64,000 nt of DNA from Bifidobacterium asteroides (GCF_030758775.1 NZ_CP132384.1:434001-498000); one strand, 5' to 3'; counted from the first letter of the stretch, positions 45,128 through 55,835 are shown. Numbers and translations: made by a program. Notes: generated from the sequence alone by a model not told the origin.

Positions 45128-48100
45128 ATGAGCAAGCAGCCACCGGTGGATCCGCAAGAGGCCATGGAACCGGTCCGCGCCCTTATCGGCGATCGGCTCC
45201 GGAACGAGGAGGGTCGGCCCACCCGGGCCCTGGTGGTGGCTGGCCCCCCCCGCAGCGGCAAGACCAGGCTGGCCACCCGGGCCCTGCTGGCTGGCATGGA
45301 GCAGTTCGGCGATGGTGCCAGCATGGCCGTATCAGGTAGGACCGCGGCCGACCAGGTCAGCCGCCAGGTCATTCTGGAGCGGGGCAGGTCCGACCGCACC
45401 CGGCCTGTGGGCACCCTGCAGGCCCTGGCCTTCCGTCTGCTGACACGGTCCCGGCTGGCCCAGGGGGGCCACGATCCGCTCCTGCCCAGACTGCTTAACG
45501 GTGCCGAGGAGGATGCCCTGCTCAGGCAGGTCATGACCGTCCATCTGGAGCATGTACAGGCCGGGGATGACTGTGCGGTCTGCCGACTCCTGGAACGCTA
45601 CTTCCGCAACGGGGCAGGCTGGTCGGCCGTCCTGGTTGGCGACGGTCAAGGACGGGTCGTAGGGGTCGCCGACAGGTTCATCGCCCAGCTGCGGGACATG
45701 TTCGCCCGCATGACGGAATTAGGCCTGGACAGGGGTGACCGGGACCAGCTTCTGGATGCCTTGGCCGTACAGCCCATGGACCCTGACCGTCGCGACCGGC
45801 TGGGCCTGCAGTGGCGGCTGGCTTTCGCCCTGGAAGATGAGTATCGCCAGAGCATCACCGAGAGCTACCCGGACGAATTCCGTCTGGACCCCTCCATGCT
45901 CATGGTCGAAGCTTCCCGCACCCTAGGCGGGCTGGCTGATGACGACCTGCCTGACCTGCTGGTCGTGGACGACTGGCAGGACATCACCCTGGCCGGGATG
46001 GGCCTCTTGCAGGGCTTGAACCAGGCTGGCTGCCGACTCCTTCTGGTGGGCAACCCCAATCAGTCGGTCCAGTCCTTCCGCGGCTCCTATCCTGAGTTTC
46101 TGGCCACTCGCCTGACGGCCTTGTCCAAGCCCATGCCAGGTGCCGCCGCCCCCCTGCTGGCCCAGGATTTCGCCTGCCTGGGCGCCGCCACCGTGACCCT
46201 GAAACCCCGGAGGATGGTGGTTCCTGAAGCGGCCGCAGAGCATGCCAAAAGCGTCCAGGGCTCCTACGCCGATCTGGTGGCTGCCAGGGTCAGCCTGGGC
46301 ATCGCCGGGGTTGAGGAGAGCGACACCCCTCTGCCCGACAGACCCGGCAAGCTGCCCGCCTGGCCCGGCGCCGGCCCGGTGGCGCCCCTGGCCGCCGGTG
46401 ACAGCCTTATCTGCGACGGCAGCGTGCAGACCAGGCTCTTCCACACCCCTGACCAGGAGGACGATGACCTGGTTTGGCAGATCAAGCATGAGTTTCTGGC
46501 CAACGATCGTGACTGGAACGACATGGCCGTCATCGCCCACGACAACATGACCCTGCGCAACCTGGGCCGCAAGCTGCGCGTTCAGGGCGTGCCGGTGCGC
46601 TTCTCCTCGGTTACCCGTCCGCTCAGCCAGGAGCCCGCCATCCAGGGGCTCTTCGCCCTGGTCGAGCTGGCCCAATCGGTGCTGGACCCTGGTGTTGCCG
46701 GAAGCGCCCCGGACGATCCCGCCCAGGTGGCAGCCTGGATCCGTTCGCGCCTGCGCACCCTGATGGCTGGCCCGCTCTTCCGGGTTCCCGCAACCGCCGC
46801 TCGTCAAGAGCGTCCCGTCAGGATGGAACGCCTGGAGTCCATCATGGAGACCATGGCTGCATTGGCCCCCCTGTCCGACCAGCAGGGGAGCGACCCGGAC
46901 TCAGCGGGCTCCTTGGAGGACCTGCCACTCCTGGGACAGGCCTGGCAGACCTGGGTCGAGGACCTGGCCGAGCGGCGGGCTCAAAGGGACCGTTCATCCG
47001 GCATCAGCGTCGATGACTCCCTGTTGACCAGGCACGATTCCGTCGAGCCAGGGGACGGGTCTGGTCCCTTCTCCGCCGCCTCGGCCCCAGACCAGCCGGT
47101 GGATCTGGGAGACCGGGATGGTCAACAGCCAGCAATTCTGTCGGTTCAGGCCTTGGAGACCCTGCTGGTGCTGGACCCGGATGACCGATCCTCGGGAATC
47201 ATTCTGGAGGCCATGACCGCCATCGCAGGAGGTCGCCGTGAGGATCCTGACGTTCAGGTCCTGGACAAGGCCCTGCAGGTTCTGCGCCTGACGGCCACAC
47301 GCATCAGCGCCCTGGAGGACCGTCAGCCCCAATACGTGCTCTGGGAGGCCTGGCGGAGCCTGGACCTGGCCGACGACTGGCAGCGGCGGGCCTTGATGGC
47401 CACCCAGGAGGGTGAGGAGGCCAATGACCGTCTGGACGCGCTTATGCGGCTCTTCCAGTACGCGGCTGGCTCCCGTCGTTTCCCCACGGTCGAGGCCTTC
47501 ATGGACCAGGTGCGCACCATGCAGATCGAGGCCGACTCACTGGCGCGGATCGGGCCCATCGAGCACGCCGTCACCCTGACCACACCCGCCGGGGCCGCGG
47601 CCCTGGCCACTGACTGGCCTCTGGTCTGGCTGCCCGCCGTCCAGGACGGGGTCTGGCCCAATCTGATTCCCCGCGACACCATGTTCGGGGCCGAGGAGCT
47701 GGCCGATCTGGTCCTGCACGACCGCATCGGCGACCCCCTGGCGGACACGCTCAGCCACGATCCTGCCCTGCGCTCCATCCTCTACGCCGAGAAGAAGGGT
47801 TTTCTGGAGGCGCTGACCCGGGCCCGGACCCAGGTACGCATCAGCGCGGTCTGGAACGATGACCTGGTTCCTTCGGACTTCCTCTACGGCTATCTGCCTG
47901 AACGTTATCCGCGCACTGCAGATATGAGCCAGGCCGAGTTCAGCATGGTCGGCGCTGGCTCAGGCGGCAGTGAGCGCTACGGGGGGCTGGAGGTGTCTGC
48001 TAGGGGCCTGACGGCGGCCGCCCGGTCCATCCTGGCTGTCCAGGCGCTGCTCCCGGAAGATCGAGTCGACCGTGAGCGAGTGGACGATGCCGTGCAAGCT

Positions 48101-49636
48101 CTGCGGCTGCTGGCCGATCAGGGCCAGGATTCTGCCGATCCCCGGCATTGGCCTTTCCTCTATGACCATGACCAGGAGGGTGCTGCTGAACCGGCCTCGG
48201 CGGAAGAAGTTCATACTGCACAGGCCGCCGAGTCAAGGGCTGTGGGCGCCGCCACAGGTGTCGCATCGGTTACTGAAAGGGACCATGCCCCTCGTTCTGC
48301 ACATGCTTCCGTCCATCAAACCGGGCAGGCGGATCAAACGCAAAACCGTGACCAGGGTCGTGAGCACCGCCATGAGCACCGGTTCGACCGCCAGGTGGTC
48401 CTTCTTTCGCCCTCAGCGGTCGATGCCATCTGGAACTGCCCACTGGAGTGGGCCCTGGGTGACCAGTTCTCCGGCCCCTCCCCGTCAAGGGTGCCCACGG
48501 AGTTCGGATCCCTGATTCACAAGGTGGCCAGTGAGGGCACGGCCCAGGGTCTGGACCGTCCCGGCCAGGGTGATCCTGACGCCCGCCAGCAGCAGGTGCG
48601 GGATGCGCTCCTGGACATCTACCAGGATCTGGCTCCTCAGGAACAGCGCCTGCGGGACCCTGACGAACTCTATGACCAGCGCGGTCGCAGCAGCAGGGTG
48701 GGGCCCATCCTGGACAACCTGGCCTCTTATTTCGTCCGCTCATCGGATTCCGAATACGGCCTGGAGGGCAAGAGCCCGGTCCCGGTCGGCGACCTGCTGG
48801 GGGTCCAGAGCGAGCGTTCCTTCGACGTCAGCCTGTCCGTAGAGGACCTGGTCCCTCTTTGGAAAGCCACCTTCCCTGACAGGCCTTTGGATGCCGACGG
48901 GCTCTTTGCCCTGATGTCAGGCCTGGTCGACGGCTTCCCCGCAGCCCTGGATGCCAGGACGACGGTCAGGCTGACCGGCCGCATCGACCGTCTGGAGGTC
49001 AGGTCCCTGCCCGAGGGCATCCGTCTGCGGCTGGTGGACTACAAGACCGGCAGGGTCCCCTATACCCAGGGGCAGCTCTTCAACGACCTGCAGCTGGTCT
49101 GCTATCAGCTGGGACTGGCCTTCCCGCCCACGCCCGGCAGCAGCCCGGAGGTGGGGGCGGCCTGGAGCTCGCCCCAGGCACCCGATCTGGAGAGGACCGA
49201 GGGGATGAAGCTGAGCCAGTCCCTGCTCCTGCAGCTGCAGGCTCCGCCCAAGGATGCGCAAACGGGCCTGCGCCGGGAGGAGATGGCCTATCAGCCGCCC
49301 CTGTTCGAGGGTGACAGGCTGGTCACCATCGCTCAGCCCAGAACCGGCATGCCCTCCCCGCTCAAGTCCAAGGCCGAGCCTGCGGATCTGCCTGATCAGG
49401 TGCCGCCTGGGGTGGATGCGGACCTGTGGGCCATGGTCCGAGCCGCCAGGGTCTCCTCCCAGGCTGTATGGGGGCTGACCATGATAGCCAGGGTCTTCTT
49501 CGCTGCCGGGGTCAAACTGGCGGCTGGCCTGGATGACGCGGTCTTCGACCCGGCCCGTTGCCATCGGGCCGGCAATGGCCAGGAATGCCAGGCATGGCAA
49601 CTGGTGGCGCCCAATCTACTGGAGGATCAGGAATGA
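45128..49636 (+). CDS. AdnAB-type helicase-nuclease, first subunit
   Basis: Predicted 1502-residue UvrD-like helicase fused to a PD-(D/E)XK nuclease, acting in double-strand break resection. Walker A VAGPPRSGKTRLA lies at about 37-49, Walker B LLVVDDWQDIT near 277, and the motif VI arginine in LEALTRAR. The nuclease domain near the C terminus has RIDRLEV and VDYKTGR. The stretch expected to be THxAKGLEW (motif V) reads TTPAGAAALATDW, so this motor looks weakened. Iron-sulphur cysteines at the end are not in the usual spacing. It is longer than known AdnA (about 1050), with acidic inserts at 800-860 and 1010-1060. It overlaps the next gene by four bases. Confidence 0.85.
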   Translation: MSKQPPVDPQEAMEPVRALIGDRLRNEEGRPTRALVVAGPPRSGKTRLATRALLAGMEQFGDGASMAVSGRTAADQVSRQVILERGRSDRTRPVGTLQALAFRLLTRSRLAQGGHDPLLPRLLNGAEEDALLRQVMTVHLEHVQAGDDCAVCRLLERYFRNGAGWSAVLVGDGQGRVVGVADRFIAQLRDMFARMTELGLDRGDRDQLLDALAVQPMDPDRRDRLGLQWRLAFALEDEYRQSITESYPDEFRLDPSMLMVEASRTLGGLADDDLPDLLVVDDWQDITLAGMGLLQGLNQAGCRLLLVGNPNQSVQSFRGSYPEFLATRLTALSKPMPGAAAPLLAQDFACLGAATVTLKPRRMVVPEAAAEHAKSVQGSYADLVAARVSLGIAGVEESDTPLPDRPGKLPAWPGAGPVAPLAAGDSLICDGSVQTRLFHTPDQEDDDLVWQIKHEFLANDRDWNDMAVIAHDNMTLRNLGRKLRVQGVPVRFSSVTRPLSQEPAIQGLFALVELAQSVLDPGVAGSAPDDPAQVAAWIRSRLRTLMAGPLFRVPATAARQERPVRMERLESIMETMAALAPLSDQQGSDPDSAGSLEDLPLLGQAWQTWVEDLAERRAQRDRSSGISVDDSLLTRHDSVEPGDGSGPFSAASAPDQPVDLGDRDGQQPAILSVQALETLLVLDPDDRSSGIILEAMTAIAGGRREDPDVQVLDKALQVLRLTATRISALEDRQPQYVLWEAWRSLDLADDWQRRALMATQEGEEANDRLDALMRLFQYAAGSRRFPTVEAFMDQVRTMQIEADSLARIGPIEHAVTLTTPAGAAALATDWPLVWLPAVQDGVWPNLIPRDTMFGAEELADLVLHDRIGDPLADTLSHDPALRSILYAEKKGFLEALTRARTQVRISAVWNDDLVPSDFLYGYLPERYPRTADMSQAEFSMVGAGSGGSERYGGLEVSARGLTAAARSILAVQALLPEDRVDRERVDDAVQALRLLADQGQDSADPRHWPFLYDHDQEGAAEPASAEEVHTAQAAESRAVGAATGVASVTERDHAPRSAHASVHQTGQADQTQNRDQGREHRHEHRFDRQVVLLSPSAVDAIWNCPLEWALGDQFSGPSPSRVPTEFGSLIHKVASEGTAQGLDRPGQGDPDARQQQVRDALLDIYQDLAPQEQRLRDPDELYDQRGRSSRVGPILDNLASYFVRSSDSEYGLEGKSPVPVGDLLGVQSERSFDVSLSVEDLVPLWKATFPDRPLDADGLFALMSGLVDGFPAALDARTTVRLTGRIDRLEVRSLPEGIRLRLVDYKTGRVPYTQGQLFNDLQLVCYQLGLAFPPTPGSSPEVGAAWSSPQAPDLERTEGMKLSQSLLLQLQAPPKDAQTGLRREEMAYQPPLFEGDRLVTIAQPRTGMPSPLKSKAEPADLPDQVPPGVDADLWAMVRAARVSSQAVWGLTMIARVFFAAGVKLAAGLDDAVFDPARCHRAGNGQECQAWQLVAPNLLEDQE

Positions 49637-52600
49637 AGCAGACTGCCGAACAGTCCGCCATTGTCGATGCGGATGTCAATGAGGATCTTCTGGTGGTGGC
49701 CGGCGCCGGCTCGGGCAAGACCATGACCATGACCAGCCGGATCATCGCCCTGATCCGCCGGGGAGTGCCCTCCGAGCAGATCCTGGGGCTGACCTTCACC
49801 CGCAAGGCCGCCTCCGAGCTCCAGTCCAGGGTGGGGGCTGCGGTCATCCGACGCGACCAGGGCAGAGGCGCCCCGACCGTGGATCCCGAACGCAACTTCC
49901 TCAAGCCGACCGTGTCCACCTATGATGCCTTCTTCCAGTCCATCGTGCGCCAGTATGGCTTGCTGGTGGGCATGGACCAGGACACCCGTCCACTGAGTTC
50001 GGCAGGGGCCTACCAGCTGGCCTCCCAGGTGGTCGCCGACCATCTGGATCTGATCTTTCCCGCTGGTTCCTCGGCGCAGGAGGGCGACTCCGACGACCTG
50101 GGCTCTGCGACCTTCTCGACCACCGTCAACCGGGTCCTGGCCCTGACCGGGGCGGTGACCACCTCCATGATCAGCAGCGACTGCCCTGATTTCGATCAGG
50201 CGGTGGAGCGGATCCGCGCCTGGGACCGCGCCTTTGTGGATCGAGCGGACCAGCTCATCGGCGACCAGCCCGTGCCGGCCGCCGAGACCAAACCCAGCGG
50301 GACGCCGCCCAAGCGCAGCAAGAAGGAGACCGACGAGCACTATCAAGGCAAAATCAAGGCCTTCCAAGACAAGCGGCAGAGCATTCGCCTCTACCGGGTG
50401 GATGCCATGCGACGGGCGGTTCTGACACGCGAGAAGCTGCTGACCCTGGTCCAGGACTACCAGCGGGCCAAGCGGCAGGCCAACATGGCCGAGTTCGGCG
50501 ACTTCACCCTGGCCGCCTTCCAGCTGGTCGAGCGTTTCCCCTCCATCAGCGCCCAGCTGCGGCGCCGCTACAGTCACGTTTTTCTGGACGAATACCAGGA
50601 CACCTCCACCACCCAGGCTCTGCTTCTAGCGGCCATCTTCCATCCGCAAAATCGACAGGAGGATCAGGGGAGTGCGGACCAGGCGCCCGGCAGATCCGCT
50701 GTGACCGCCGTGGGCGACCCCTTCCAGTCCATCTATGCCTGGCGCGGGGCCAGTCCCGGGGCCTTCCGCACCTTCCAGGCCCAGTTCGGCATGCTGGCTG
50801 ACCGGCCCGCCTCCGGCGGCGGTCCTCTGTCTGGCGTGACCGCCTTTGGGCGCTCGCAGGACCAGGACCCGCTGACCCTGTCACGCACCTTCCGCAACTC
50901 CAGCTGGGTGCTCAAGGCCGCCAACCAGCTGACCGTCCCCCTGCGCCATCGGGGCCAGGAGAGCCGGTCCGAAGCTGAACTGCGCGAGGTGGACGTGGCC
51001 AGGCTCCGTCCCCGTGAGGATGCCGACCCGGGTACCGTGGGCCTCCTGGGCTACAGCACCGGCGGCCAGGAGATCGATGGGGTGGTCAGGTTCGCCCTCA
51101 AGGCGCGCGAGCTCTATGGCAATCAGGGTGACGCGCCGCACGTGGCTGTTCTCTTCCGCTCCAAGGCCGCCCTGCCCAGGTACCGCGAGGCCCTGGAGGC
51201 TGCAGGGCTGAGCTGCCAGGTCGTCGGGTACTCCTCCCTCTTTGATCGACCCGAGGTCATGGATCTGCGGGCTCTGCTCTCTCTGATCTGTGACCACACC
51301 GACAGCGATTCTCTGATGCGTCTGCTGGCCTCGGCCCGGTTCGGCATGGACGCGGCCGACCTGAGCGCTCTGGCCTCCCTGGCCGCCAAGGTCAATGAGG
51401 ACAGCCAGTACCGGGCCCTGGTTAGGGCCGGCCTGGTCGAGTCCGACCCTGATCCGCGCCGCCGTCGCGAGGATCTGCACCGTTACCGTGACCAGGTTCC
51501 CAACGACGTTTTCCTGGTGGATTTGCTCCTGCGCGACGACCTGCCAGACCTCTTGAAGAGTTCCGGGCTCTCTGTTAGAGGGCGGGCCCTGGCCGCCGAG
51601 GCCGCCCGGGTCATTTGCCAGGTCCAGGCCGAGTCCTCGGCCCCCCTGCGTCAGGTGGTCATCGCCGCCATCCGCGCCCTGGATCTGGACGTGGACCTGG
51701 TGCTGGCCCGCTCCCTGGCCAATCCTGGACATCCTCTGGAGCCCAGCCAGGCCAAGATGGGCATCCAAGCCCTGCTGGATCAGGTGGATGTCTACCTGTC
51801 CGAGCTGCCCCAAGGCCTGGGGCCCAGCCTGCGCGGGTTCGTCTCCTGGCTGTCATCCCTGGACCAGAGTCCCGAAATGCCTGCTGACGGGGACGACCGC
51901 CATGCCGATGTGGCCCTGATGACCGTCCACCAGGCCAAGGGTCTGGAGTGGGATGCCGTGGCGGTTGTCGGGCTCAAGCGTGGAGCCTTCCCCAGCAGCC
52001 AGGGCGACCGGCTCACGGTCAAGCCCGCCTCGGACCGGCCGGTGGTCCAATCCCCGGATGGCCCGGTCTACCAGTACGACTGCACGGCCCGTACCTGGCT
52101 GGTCGATCCCGAGTCCGTGCCGGTGCCGGTGCGGGCTGATGCCATGATTCTGCCCCGCTTTCCTCACGATGCCCCCTTGGGCGCTGACCCTGAAGACCTG
52201 CTGGGTCGGCTGGATCTGGCGGGCCTGGAGGAGGAGGCCATGGGCCTGTCTCGGGAGAGCGGGCTGGATGACCAGGCGCGCCCGGTCCGGGCCGATGCCA
52301 TAGTCCCCTCTCAGCGCGAACAGTACGGCCGTCGGCTGCTGGACGACGAGCGGCGGCTGATCTATGTGGCGGCGACCAGGGCCCGACATGACCTGCTGAT
52401 GACCTTCAGCCAGGATTCCCAGGCGGAGTCTGCGGCCCTGAACACACCGGCTCCGGACCCGGATAAGGCCTCCAACTTCTGGACCGAGCTGGCGGAGCTT
52501 TTCCAGGAAGAGCCCGATGCGGTCAAGCTGGAACAGGCAGAGGATGCGCAGGAGGGCCAGCCAACGCCGCCCTTGGGGCTCTTTGTCGGTGAGAACGCCC

Positions 52601-53673
52601 AGTCCTACCGCCAGGCCATTGTCGACCGTGCTCTGAAAGAGGTGGATCAGGTCGCCGCCCGCGACGGCGAACGGGATCAGGCGCTCTGGCCTCCGATGCT
52701 GAATGCGCGTACCCGTGAAGCCCTGGATCGCTCGGCCGCCTGGGTGCGCGCCGGGGAACCAGGCGACCCCGCAGTTGATCAGGAGGGCGATGACGGGCTC
52801 TACGCCAATGCGGTCCGCGTCCTGCAGGTCAGCACGGGTCGTCTGGGTGTCGCTGATGACCAGCTGCTCACGGATCTGGATCTGCTGCGGCGCACCGGCC
52901 GACGGATCCTGGGGCATGGGGCTAGCAGCGTCACCGCAATCCAGGCTGGTTCGGCAGGGGACGACCCCAAGATGGAGAGGGATTACTGGCAGGGGCTGGT
53001 CAGACCCATACCTCAGGTGGCCTCCCCGCAGGCTGAGGCGGGCACCCGCTTCCACGACTGGGCCAGACGCTTCATCCTGCCCGATGTCTCCGCCCCTGAA
53101 GGACTGGTGGACCTGCCCGATCAGGCGGAAGCGCCGAATCTGCTCGATGGTCCGCTGGGTCCCGGGGCCATGGCTGAGCGGGCCCGCATGCTGGCCAGGC
53201 TTGACCAGGAGCGGGAGTCCCTGGATTCCCAGGCCGATCCCGTGCAGGCCCGTCTGCTGACCTGGGAGCAGCGGCTGGCTGAGTCTGACTGGGCCCAGCG
53301 CACCCCCGTCTGGGTGGAACGGCCCATCGTGGCGGTGCTGGCAGGCCAAATCGTCAAGGGCAAGCTGGATGCCGTCTTCGCAGGCGGACTGGACCCAGAT
53401 CGAACGGATCTGCGTTACACCATCGTGGACTGGAAGACCGGAGCCCGGCCGCGCGGTGAGGAGTCGACCAACCGCCGTCTGGTCCAGCTGGACTTCTACC
53501 GGCTGCTCCTGTCACGCTTGGAGGGTATCGGCCTGTCGACCATCGACGCCTGCCTTTATTATGTAAGCGAAGACCGGCCCCAGGATCGACTCATCAGGGC
53601 CCGTGCCAGGACCGAAGAAGAAATTCTCGCATCCCTGGCCGAGGGCATACCCGAGCAGTCGGACGAGGACTGA
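49633..53673 (+). CDS. AdnAB-type helicase-nuclease, second subunit
   Basis: Predicted 1346-residue UvrD-family helicase with a C-terminal PD-(D/E)XK nuclease. The helicase motifs are complete: Q motif TAEQSAIV, Walker A AGAGSGKTMTM (from about residue 23), Walker B FLDEYQDTS, GDPFQSIYAWRGASPG, SRTFRNS, MTVHQAKGLEWDAV and VAATRARHDLL. The nuclease core KGKLDAVF and IVDWKTG is at about 1245-1270. With the intact motor it is likely the main translocating subunit, paired with the product of the upstream overlapping gene (ATGA). Longer than mycobacterial AdnB (about 1095), with a Lys-rich insert near residues 215-240. Confidence 0.88.
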   Translation: MKQTAEQSAIVDADVNEDLLVVAGAGSGKTMTMTSRIIALIRRGVPSEQILGLTFTRKAASELQSRVGAAVIRRDQGRGAPTVDPERNFLKPTVSTYDAFFQSIVRQYGLLVGMDQDTRPLSSAGAYQLASQVVADHLDLIFPAGSSAQEGDSDDLGSATFSTTVNRVLALTGAVTTSMISSDCPDFDQAVERIRAWDRAFVDRADQLIGDQPVPAAETKPSGTPPKRSKKETDEHYQGKIKAFQDKRQSIRLYRVDAMRRAVLTREKLLTLVQDYQRAKRQANMAEFGDFTLAAFQLVERFPSISAQLRRRYSHVFLDEYQDTSTTQALLLAAIFHPQNRQEDQGSADQAPGRSAVTAVGDPFQSIYAWRGASPGAFRTFQAQFGMLADRPASGGGPLSGVTAFGRSQDQDPLTLSRTFRNSSWVLKAANQLTVPLRHRGQESRSEAELREVDVARLRPREDADPGTVGLLGYSTGGQEIDGVVRFALKARELYGNQGDAPHVAVLFRSKAALPRYREALEAAGLSCQVVGYSSLFDRPEVMDLRALLSLICDHTDSDSLMRLLASARFGMDAADLSALASLAAKVNEDSQYRALVRAGLVESDPDPRRRREDLHRYRDQVPNDVFLVDLLLRDDLPDLLKSSGLSVRGRALAAEAARVICQVQAESSAPLRQVVIAAIRALDLDVDLVLARSLANPGHPLEPSQAKMGIQALLDQVDVYLSELPQGLGPSLRGFVSWLSSLDQSPEMPADGDDRHADVALMTVHQAKGLEWDAVAVVGLKRGAFPSSQGDRLTVKPASDRPVVQSPDGPVYQYDCTARTWLVDPESVPVPVRADAMILPRFPHDAPLGADPEDLLGRLDLAGLEEEAMGLSRESGLDDQARPVRADAIVPSQREQYGRRLLDDERRLIYVAATRARHDLLMTFSQDSQAESAALNTPAPDPDKASNFWTELAELFQEEPDAVKLEQAEDAQEGQPTPPLGLFVGENAQSYRQAIVDRALKEVDQVAARDGERDQALWPPMLNARTREALDRSAAWVRAGEPGDPAVDQEGDDGLYANAVRVLQVSTGRLGVADDQLLTDLDLLRRTGRRILGHGASSVTAIQAGSAGDDPKMERDYWQGLVRPIPQVASPQAEAGTRFHDWARRFILPDVSAPEGLVDLPDQAEAPNLLDGPLGPGAMAERARMLARLDQERESLDSQADPVQARLLTWEQRLAESDWAQRTPVWVERPIVAVLAGQIVKGKLDAVFAGGLDPDRTDLRYTIVDWKTGARPRGEESTNRRLVQLDFYRLLLSRLEGIGLSTIDACLYYVSEDRPQDRLIRARARTEEEILASLAEGIPEQSDED

Positions 53674-53800
53674 GTCTGCGGCAGACCCCGCCGGATAAGG
53701 CGATGGGTGCCGCGCATCAGTAATCATGAACAGCAGGCGATCGGCAGACGGCCAAAGGCCGGCATGGGGCCGGGCACGCCCGAATGGAGCAATGAGACAG

Positions 53801-54541
53801 ATGACTACGTCCAGTATTCACGACCAGGCCTCCCGGCGGAGGGGGAGTGTGGAAATACGACCCATGGTCTGGGCGGACATGCCCGACCTGGTGGGGACTT
53901 TTGACGCTACTTGGAAGGTGCAGGAGGATCCCGAGGGCACCGTGTCCCGGCTGAGCGCCGCCCACTTCATCCTGCACTACCTGGTGGGTACCACCAGGGC
54001 CCGGATAGCTGTCGATGGGCAGGACTTTCTGGGGGTGACCCTGCTGGCCGAGGGGGTTGGCGAACTGTGCTTCCCCCAGGCCCAAGACGAGCTGGAGCGA
54101 GTGGACCAACAGCTGTCTGCCACAACCTTGGGCGCCCAGACCCTGGACCGGGCCCGCCAGTGGCAGCTGACCGAGGTCAGGCTGGAGGAGCAGTGCGGCC
54201 TGGCGGTCCCGCCCCAGGCTGAATTGAGGCTCTTCCTGGTCTCCAGCCGTGCCCGGGGACGCGGCGTGGGCGGTTCCCTGTGGCGGGACACCCTGGAGCA
54301 TCTGGACCAGGCGGGTATCGAGCGCTTCTACCTGCATACGGATTCCTCCTGCGACGTGGGCTTCTACGACCACAAGGGCATGGAGCGGTTGGCTGAGCTC
54401 AAGGGGCGGGACCATGCGGCCTTCGCCGGGCGCGACCCCTCCGACGACCCGCAGTTCTTCGAGGGAATCGACGACATCTTCATTTACGGAGGCCGTGTGA
54501 GCGACCAGCTGGGCAAGGACGGTGATCATGGCGGCCGCTAA
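53801..54541 (+). CDS. GNAT-family N-acetyltransferase
   Basis: Predicted 246-residue acetyltransferase. The acetyl-CoA loop is visible in ELRLFLVSSRARGRGVGGSL (R/QxxGxG/A), followed by FYLHTDSSCDVGFYDHKGME, typical of motif B. The first about 130 residues also carry a half-repeat-like region with FLGVTLLAEG. The substrate is unknown. It overlaps the MFS gene by 14 bases, so an acetylated compound could be transported, but this is only inference. The ATG at 53801 has GGAG eleven bases upstream; ATG 53792 is possible. Confidence 0.75.
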   Translation: MTTSSIHDQASRRRGSVEIRPMVWADMPDLVGTFDATWKVQEDPEGTVSRLSAAHFILHYLVGTTRARIAVDGQDFLGVTLLAEGVGELCFPQAQDELERVDQQLSATTLGAQTLDRARQWQLTEVRLEEQCGLAVPPQAELRLFLVSSRARGRGVGGSLWRDTLEHLDQAGIERFYLHTDSSCDVGFYDHKGMERLAELKGRDHAAFAGRDPSDDPQFFEGIDDIFIYGGRVSDQLGKDGDHGGR

Positions 54542-55835
54542 ATCCCCCTTCCTGCGCCTGTTCACCTACCCGGGCGCCGCCGGTTTCTGCCTGTCGGCCG
54601 TCCTGGCCCGCCTGCCCCTGGGCATGATGGGTCTGGGCATCGTACTGGCCCTGAACAACATCTATGACAACTGGACCTCGGCCGGGCTGATGAGCGCCGT
54701 CTACACGCTCTGCGCGGCCCTGGTCACCCCCTTCTACGCTCGTCTGTTCGACCGGTTCGGCCAGCGTCGGGTTGGAGTGACCGCCCTGATCGTGCAGGCT
54801 CTGGCCATACTGGGATTTGCGGTGGGAGCCATGCGCCGGGTTCCCTTGGGAGTGCTCTTTGTGCTGGCGGCCCTGATGGGCCTGACCCAGTTCGCCTTCG
54901 GAGCCCTGGTGCGCACCCGCTGGGCCTGGGTGCTGCGCGATGACAAGACCAATCTGCTCAACACCGCCTACGCCCTGGAGTCAGGTCTGGACGAGTGCGT
55001 CTTCATCCTGGGGCCTATCCTCTCCGCCTACCTGGCCACCTCGGTCAGCCCGGTCTCCCAGCTCTACCTGCCCGCTCTGGCCCTGCTGGTTGGCGGACTG
55101 ACCTTCTTCGCCATGCGTTCCACCGAGCCCCCGGCCGTCGTTCGCATGGAGGCCGTCGACCAGTCGCCAGCGGATCATTCCCCGGTGGACGCCCACGGAA
55201 CCGTTCTGCCAGGTGACACTGACGGCCACCAGGGCTCGCGCTCGGCTCTGGTCTATCCGGGCATCCTCCTGCTGGTGGTGATCTTCGTCGTCTTCAACAT
55301 GAGCTTCTCGGCGGTGGACGTCTCGGTGACCGCCCTGACCAAGTCCATGGGCCGCGAGGGTGCGGTAGGCCTGCAGCTGGCCCTGTTCGCCCTGGGGTCC
55401 CTGTGTGGGGCGCTGATCTTCGGCTCGGTCAAGCTCAAAGGATCCCGCTGGCGCTATCTGACGACCTTCCTGGTGCTGCTGACCCTGGGCTACGTGGTCT
55501 TCCGCCTGGTCATGGACAACCTGGTCCTGCTGGGTCTGGCCGAGGTGCTGACCGGCCTGTGCGTCTCGCCCATCTTCGCCACCGGCAACCTGATCGTGCG
55601 CGAGAACGTGGATGCCCGGGCCCTGACCGAGGGCCTCTCCTGGCTGTCCACAGGCGGATCCATCGGCACATCCTTGGGATCAACCCTGGCCGGAGTCGCC
55701 CTGGATCAGTTCGGGCCCCACGGCGGCATGACCATCCCCGCGGTGGTCACCTGCTGCGCTGTTCCTCTGGCCCTGCTGGGCTGGGCCAGGAGCCGCAGGA
55801 GGGGTATGGTCGTGGAAAAGACCGAAAATGCATAG
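54528..55835 (+). CDS. MFS transporter
   Basis: Predicted 435-residue polytopic membrane protein with about 12 helices in two halves, separated by a charged loop around residues 200-245 (VRMEAVDQSPADHSPVDAHG). The conserved loop between helices 2 and 3 is seen as ARLFDRFGQRRVGV. Substrate unknown; drug or peptide export is possible. The start overlaps the acetyltransferase gene; GTG 54522 or ATG 54528 could be used, the latter having AAGGAC upstream. dapB follows 29 bases later with a strong ribosome site. Confidence 0.85.
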   Translation: MAAAKSPFLRLFTYPGAAGFCLSAVLARLPLGMMGLGIVLALNNIYDNWTSAGLMSAVYTLCAALVTPFYARLFDRFGQRRVGVTALIVQALAILGFAVGAMRRVPLGVLFVLAALMGLTQFAFGALVRTRWAWVLRDDKTNLLNTAYALESGLDECVFILGPILSAYLATSVSPVSQLYLPALALLVGGLTFFAMRSTEPPAVVRMEAVDQSPADHSPVDAHGTVLPGDTDGHQGSRSALVYPGILLLVVIFVVFNMSFSAVDVSVTALTKSMGREGAVGLQLALFALGSLCGALIFGSVKLKGSRWRYLTTFLVLLTLGYVVFRLVMDNLVLLGLAEVLTGLCVSPIFATGNLIVRENVDARALTEGLSWLSTGGSIGTSLGSTLAGVALDQFGPHGGMTIPAVVTCCAVPLALLGWARSRRRGMVVEKTENA

